Shown here: positions 14,190-15,598 of the stretch, piece by piece
How the letters are laid out: every line of letters begins with the position of its first letter
Numbering within the stretch: the stretch's first letter is position 1
Assembly: GCA_030641085.1 (NCBI GenBank)
Contig: DAOWIC010000361.1
Span: 1-15,598 of the forward strand
Direction of reading: 5' to 3'
Source of the DNA: Calditrichota bacterium
GTDB taxonomy: Bacteria; Zixibacteria; MSB-5A5; GN15; FEB-12
DNA: 15,598 nucleotides
Program-made: the position numbers and the translations under genes
Notes under the pieces: generated by a model
Seen by the model: only the letters and a program-made list of their open reading frames with translations
Databases searched by the model: none
Told to the model about the DNA's origin: nothing

Positions 14190-14200
14190 AATGAGTCATT
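14190..14200. promoter_or_regulatory. Palindrome AATGAGTCATT in the ino1 leader
   Basis: A perfect 11-base palindrome centred on 14195, between the predicted ino1 transcription start (about 14209) and its ribosome-binding site. It shares the GTCAT half-site with the repeat at 14293-14308, and the two sit at nearly equal distances from the central palindrome at 14248. It is a candidate secondary regulator site; function is inferred only. Confidence 0.35.
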
Positions 14201-14215
14201 CAATTTCATGCGAAA

Positions 14216-14244
14216 AAGGTATCCCGCCGGCCGCCGGGTGTCAA
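14216..14244 (-). promoter_or_regulatory. Candidate ino1 promoter
   Basis: Minus-strand -35 TTGACA (14239-14244) is a consensus match, followed by a very GC-rich 17-base spacer and a weak -10 TACCTT (14216-14221). The -35 element is one arm of the shared palindrome, so a protein bound there would block this promoter. Transcription would start near 14209, about 45 bases before the ATG. Confidence 0.5.
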
Positions 14245-14262
14245 ATGGTATTTGACAACCGG
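14234..14262. promoter_or_regulatory. Central operator-like palindrome shared by the ino1 and tetR promoters
   Basis: The core TGTCAAATGGTATTTGACA (14239-14257) is an 8-bp perfect inverted repeat around GGT. After one mismatched pair it extends by four more pairs to 14234-14262. Each arm contains TTGACA on the outgoing strand, so it holds both divergent -35 boxes. The size and position fit a TetR-family operator controlling both genes, including autoregulation. Confidence 0.65.
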
Positions 14263-14279
14263 GCCATTTTATATATATT
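14252..14279 (+). promoter_or_regulatory. Candidate tetR promoter
   Basis: TTGACA (14252-14257), a 16-base spacer and TATATT (14274-14279) in an AT-rich stretch make a strong housekeeping-type promoter with a start near 14286. The -35 box is the right arm of the shared palindrome. Confidence 0.7.
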
Positions 14280-14292
14280 AGGTGTATTGCTT

Positions 14293-14308
14293 ATGACCAT
14301 ATAGTCAT
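14293..14308. promoter_or_regulatory. Inverted repeat ATGACCATATAGTCAT in the tetR leader
   Basis: ATGAC and GTCAT arms flank CATATA; only one base pair of the sixteen-base element breaks symmetry. It lies just downstream of the predicted tetR transcription start and before the ribosome-binding site, a classic roadblock or operator position, and resembles sites bound by TetR-family regulators in general form. Confidence 0.5.
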
Positions 14309-14324
14309 TTAGAAGGAAGCGATT

Positions 14325-14333
14325 ATGTTATGA
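14325..14333 (+). other. Minimal start-stop reading frame (ATG TTA TGA) overlapping the tetR start
   Basis: The ribosome-binding sequence AAGGA (14313-14317) is seven bases from the ATG at 14325 but twelve from the tetR ATG at 14330. The first ATG encodes Met-Leu-stop, and its TGA overlaps the tetR ATG as ATGA. Ribosomes might start at 14325, stop and reinitiate, tempering regulator synthesis. It could be chance. Confidence 0.3.
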
Positions 14334-14989
14334 ATGCCTTGTTCCTTGATGAAAATCTTATCGCCCAGCTTGTCCGACGCGGCGTTGTTTCGGATACTTT
14401 CCGCCGTCTGACGCCCGACAAGAAAAACCGCGTTTACCGGGTCGCTATCAGGCTTTTTGGCGTTTACGGCTACGACGGCCTGGCGGTTGATCAGCTCTGT
14501 AAGGAGGCCGGTATTTCCAAGGGATCATTTTTTCAGTACTTCCCCTCCAAAAGCCACCTGCTGGAATTCGTCGTGCTCGTGTTTGATGATTACCTGGCGC
14601 GATGGCTGGCCGAAATCCGTCAGAACGAAAAGGCGGTGCTGGCCCGCGACCGGCTGTCGTATCTGTATCAGTCGCTGGTGGTCAATTCGCGGTTGTTCAA
14701 AGATGACGAGCGGTTTTTTCTTTTCATCACCTCGGCCATGAACCACTCGGCGGTGACTATCGAAGGCATTGATCTCGAGCATCATTTTCGGGATTATGTT
14801 GAGGAGATAATCGAACGCGGTGAGCGGACCGGCGAAATTCGCGGGGATTTCGATGTCGAGATGACCGGTTATCTCGCGGCGCTGATTATCGAGGGTTTGA
14901 TCCGCAGGCAGTACGGTGACCGCAAATTAGCCCAGCGCGAGACAGAGGAGTATCTCATCTCGTTTCTGTTCGACGGCATCAAGGCTTAG
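14330..14989 (+). CDS. TetR/AcrR-family transcriptional regulator
   Basis: A 219-residue DNA-binding repressor-type protein. About 28 residues precede the TetR_N domain. The helix-turn-helix is at about residues 52-71, with the hallmark LCKEAGISKGSFFQYFPSKSHLL, followed by an all-helical C-terminal ligand and dimerisation domain with no recognisable sub-family signature. The ligand is unknown. The gene is divergent from ino1 and shares its palindromic promoter region, so ino1 control and autoregulation are the natural hypothesis; an inositol-phosphate or lipid-related ligand would be speculation. ATG 14330 is used because it gives the complete domain and no other in-frame start is better placed, though the ribosome-binding spacing of 12 bases is long. 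It converges on csaA with 13 bases between the stops. Confidence 0.92.
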   Translation: MNALFLDENLIAQLVRRGVVSDTFRRLTPDKKNRVYRVAIRLFGVYGYDGLAVDQLCKEAGISKGSFFQYFPSKSHLLEFVVLVFDDYLARWLAEIRQNEKAVLARDRLSYLYQSLVVNSRLFKDDERFFLFITSAMNHSAVTIEGIDLEHHFRDYVEEIIERGERTGEIRGDFDVEMTGYLAALIIEGLIRRQYGDRKLAQRETEEYLISFLFDGIKA

Positions 14990-14996
14990 TGCCTTG
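14980..14996. terminator. Small hairpin at the end of tetR, between convergent genes
   Basis: CAAGGC and GCCTTG form a 6-bp stem with a 5-base loop containing the tetR stop codon. There is no T-tract on either side, so termination is weak or needs other factors. It is the only stem in the 13-base gap between the convergent tetR and csaA genes. Confidence 0.3.
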
Positions 14997-15002
14997 CGCC
15001 GG

Positions 15003-15344
15003 TCAGTACACCCGCACGCCAAGCGGGACATCGTCGAGCGGGCGCACAATAGAAATGCCGCCGCCCGGTTTAGGCACACCGAGTACGAGCACTTCCGAGG
15101 TAAACCCGGCGATGTTTTTCGGCGGAAAATTGACCACCGCAATGCAGAGCTTGTCGATCAGTTGCTGGGGCGTATAGTCGGACTTGAAGCGCGCCGAGGA
15201 GTGTTTGGTGCCGATCTCCGGACCGAAGTCCACCGTCAGCTTATAGGTCGGAAAGCGGGCACGCTCGAAATCTTCCACCTCGATTATTTTACCCACCCGG
15301 ATATCGACCTTGTCGAAATCTTCGAATGTGATTGTGTTATCCAT
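15003..15344 (-). CDS. csaA: CsaA-type tRNA-binding-domain protein
   Basis: A 113-residue protein made almost entirely of one OB-fold tRNA-binding domain, the same domain found at the C-terminus of some methionyl-tRNA synthetases. Signature stretches are FDKVDIRVGKIIEVEDFERA near the N-terminus, PTYKLTVDFGPEIGTKHSSA in the middle, and NFPPKNIAGFTSEVLVLG toward the C-terminus. The length matches CsaA (about 110 aa), which forms dimers, binds tRNA and has been described as an export-related chaperone. The ribosome-binding site GGGGAA lies eight bases before the ATG. It is transcribed toward tetR. No link to the neighbouring regulator is evident. Confidence 0.94.
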   Translation of the reverse strand: MDNTITFEDFDKVDIRVGKIIEVEDFERARFPTYKLTVDFGPEIGTKHSSARFKSDYTPQQLIDKLCIAVVNFPPKNIAGFTSEVLVLGVPKPGGGISIVRPLDDVPLGVRVY

Positions 15345-15369
15345 GATTGTTCCCCATTAGCATAGTAGA

Positions 15370-15392
15370 GCAGGACCCTTTAGCGGTCCTGC
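15370..15392 (-). terminator. Perfect hairpin between the pentapeptide-repeat gene and csaA
   Basis: GCAGGACC (15370-15377) and GGTCCTGC (15385-15392) form a perfect 8-bp stem with a 7-base loop. On the minus strand it is followed by TCTACTAT, only moderately T-rich, so it may end the pentapeptide-repeat transcript or be a leader structure of csaA. The 121 bases from 15345 to 15465 hold no other gene. Confidence 0.5.
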
Positions 15393-15465
15393 CATTGTTA
15401 GTTGCGCATACCGAGCGCACTCATGCATGGTAATCACCCGTTGTATCTCTTTATCGCTGGAAGGC

Positions 15466-15598
15466 TCATTCGGGAATATTATCCGGCAGGACTGTGAACT
15501 CATCGATAGTCGCCTTTCTAAGCTGGGTTTTTGTCAGTCCAGTAGCGTGTTTTAGGTCCGCGCCCTCAAGATTTGTACCTTCCATAATAGAGCCGGTC
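15466..15598 (-). CDS. Pentapeptide-repeat protein, C-terminal end only
   Basis: The minus-strand frame enters from the right edge of the window and ends at TGA 15466-15468, giving 43 residues. They show pentapeptide-repeat periodicity (MEGTN, LEGAD, LKHAT) with Leu at the centre positions, then the usual closing segment: GLTKTQLRKATIDEFTVLPD. This ending, GLT..QL..A..DE.T.LP, is typical of bacterial pentapeptide-repeat proteins, which fold as right-handed quadrilateral beta-helices. The start and overall size are outside the window, so no function can be assigned. It is too short to be found by a simple long-open-frame search. Confidence 0.85.
   Translation of the reverse strand, partial: TGSIMEGTNLEGADLKHATGLTKTQLRKATIDEFTVLPDNIPE

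Noticed and set aside
15403..15419. Small stem TGCGC/GCGCA near the right edge
   Set aside because: Only 5 bp with a 7-base loop and no T-tract or associated signal; too weak to call.
1..15598. CRISPR array, phage or defence island, insertion sequence
   Set aside because: No spaced direct repeats, no transposase or integrase, no terminal repeats, and base composition is even; the genes are housekeeping or envelope functions.

Overview
This window looks like part of the chromosome of a Gram-negative bacterium, probably in the FCB (Bacteroidetes-Chlorobi-Fibrobacteres and relatives) group or a candidate phylum close to it. The evidence is a small DUF3098-type membrane protein, a bacterial geranylgeranylglyceryl-phosphate-synthase-like protein, a CsaA-type protein, lipopolysaccharide-type genes (gmhA and an O-antigen ligase/polymerase family protein), and GC-rich DNA with many ATGA/GTGA gene overlaps. 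The exact phylum cannot be fixed from these genes alone. I see no phage, insertion sequence, CRISPR array, rRNA or tRNA.

Layout. Positions 2-5148 (+) form a tightly coupled operon: the 3' part of alaS, a GGGPS-family prenyltransferase, gmhA, an O-antigen ligase-like membrane protein and a small DUF3098-like membrane protein. A separate promoter then drives a GT4 glycosyltransferase (5286-6422, +). Positions 6446-12874 hold a six-gene minus-strand operon. In transcription order it contains tmk, an S41 C-terminal processing protease, a TauE/SafE-type transporter, a three-helix membrane protein, an MtnX-like HAD phosphatase and a large nucleotidyltransferase-phosphomannomutase fusion. All the junctions in it are 4-bp overlaps except the last, which is a 16-bp gap. 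A strong intrinsic terminator separates this operon from the upstream ino1 gene (inositol-1-phosphate synthase, 12958-14163, -). ino1 is divergent from a TetR-family regulator (14330-14989, +). At the right edge are csaA (-) and the C-terminal end of a pentapeptide-repeat protein (-), too short to be noticed as a long open frame.

How the genes fit together. The shared theme is the cell envelope. GGGPS makes an ether-linked prenyl lipid from glycerol-1-phosphate, and Ino1 makes inositol phosphate, a phospholipid head-group precursor. GmhA starts ADP-heptose synthesis, the nucleotidyltransferase probably supplies GDP-mannose or a similar sugar nucleotide, and the GT4 enzyme and ligase-like protein build surface glycan. 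tmk and alaS are housekeeping genes embedded in the same transcripts.

Most interesting points. (1) The ino1/tetR divergent intergenic region has a perfect 19-nt palindrome carrying a TTGACA -35 box on each strand. Palindromic ATGA...TCAT sites lie about 53 bp to either side. (2) The phosphomannomutase half of the fusion has lost all four catalytic loop signatures. (3) Ino1 carries a histone-H1-like Lys/Ala-rich C-terminal tail. (4) An archaeal-lipid-type GGGPS gene is translationally coupled to alaS.
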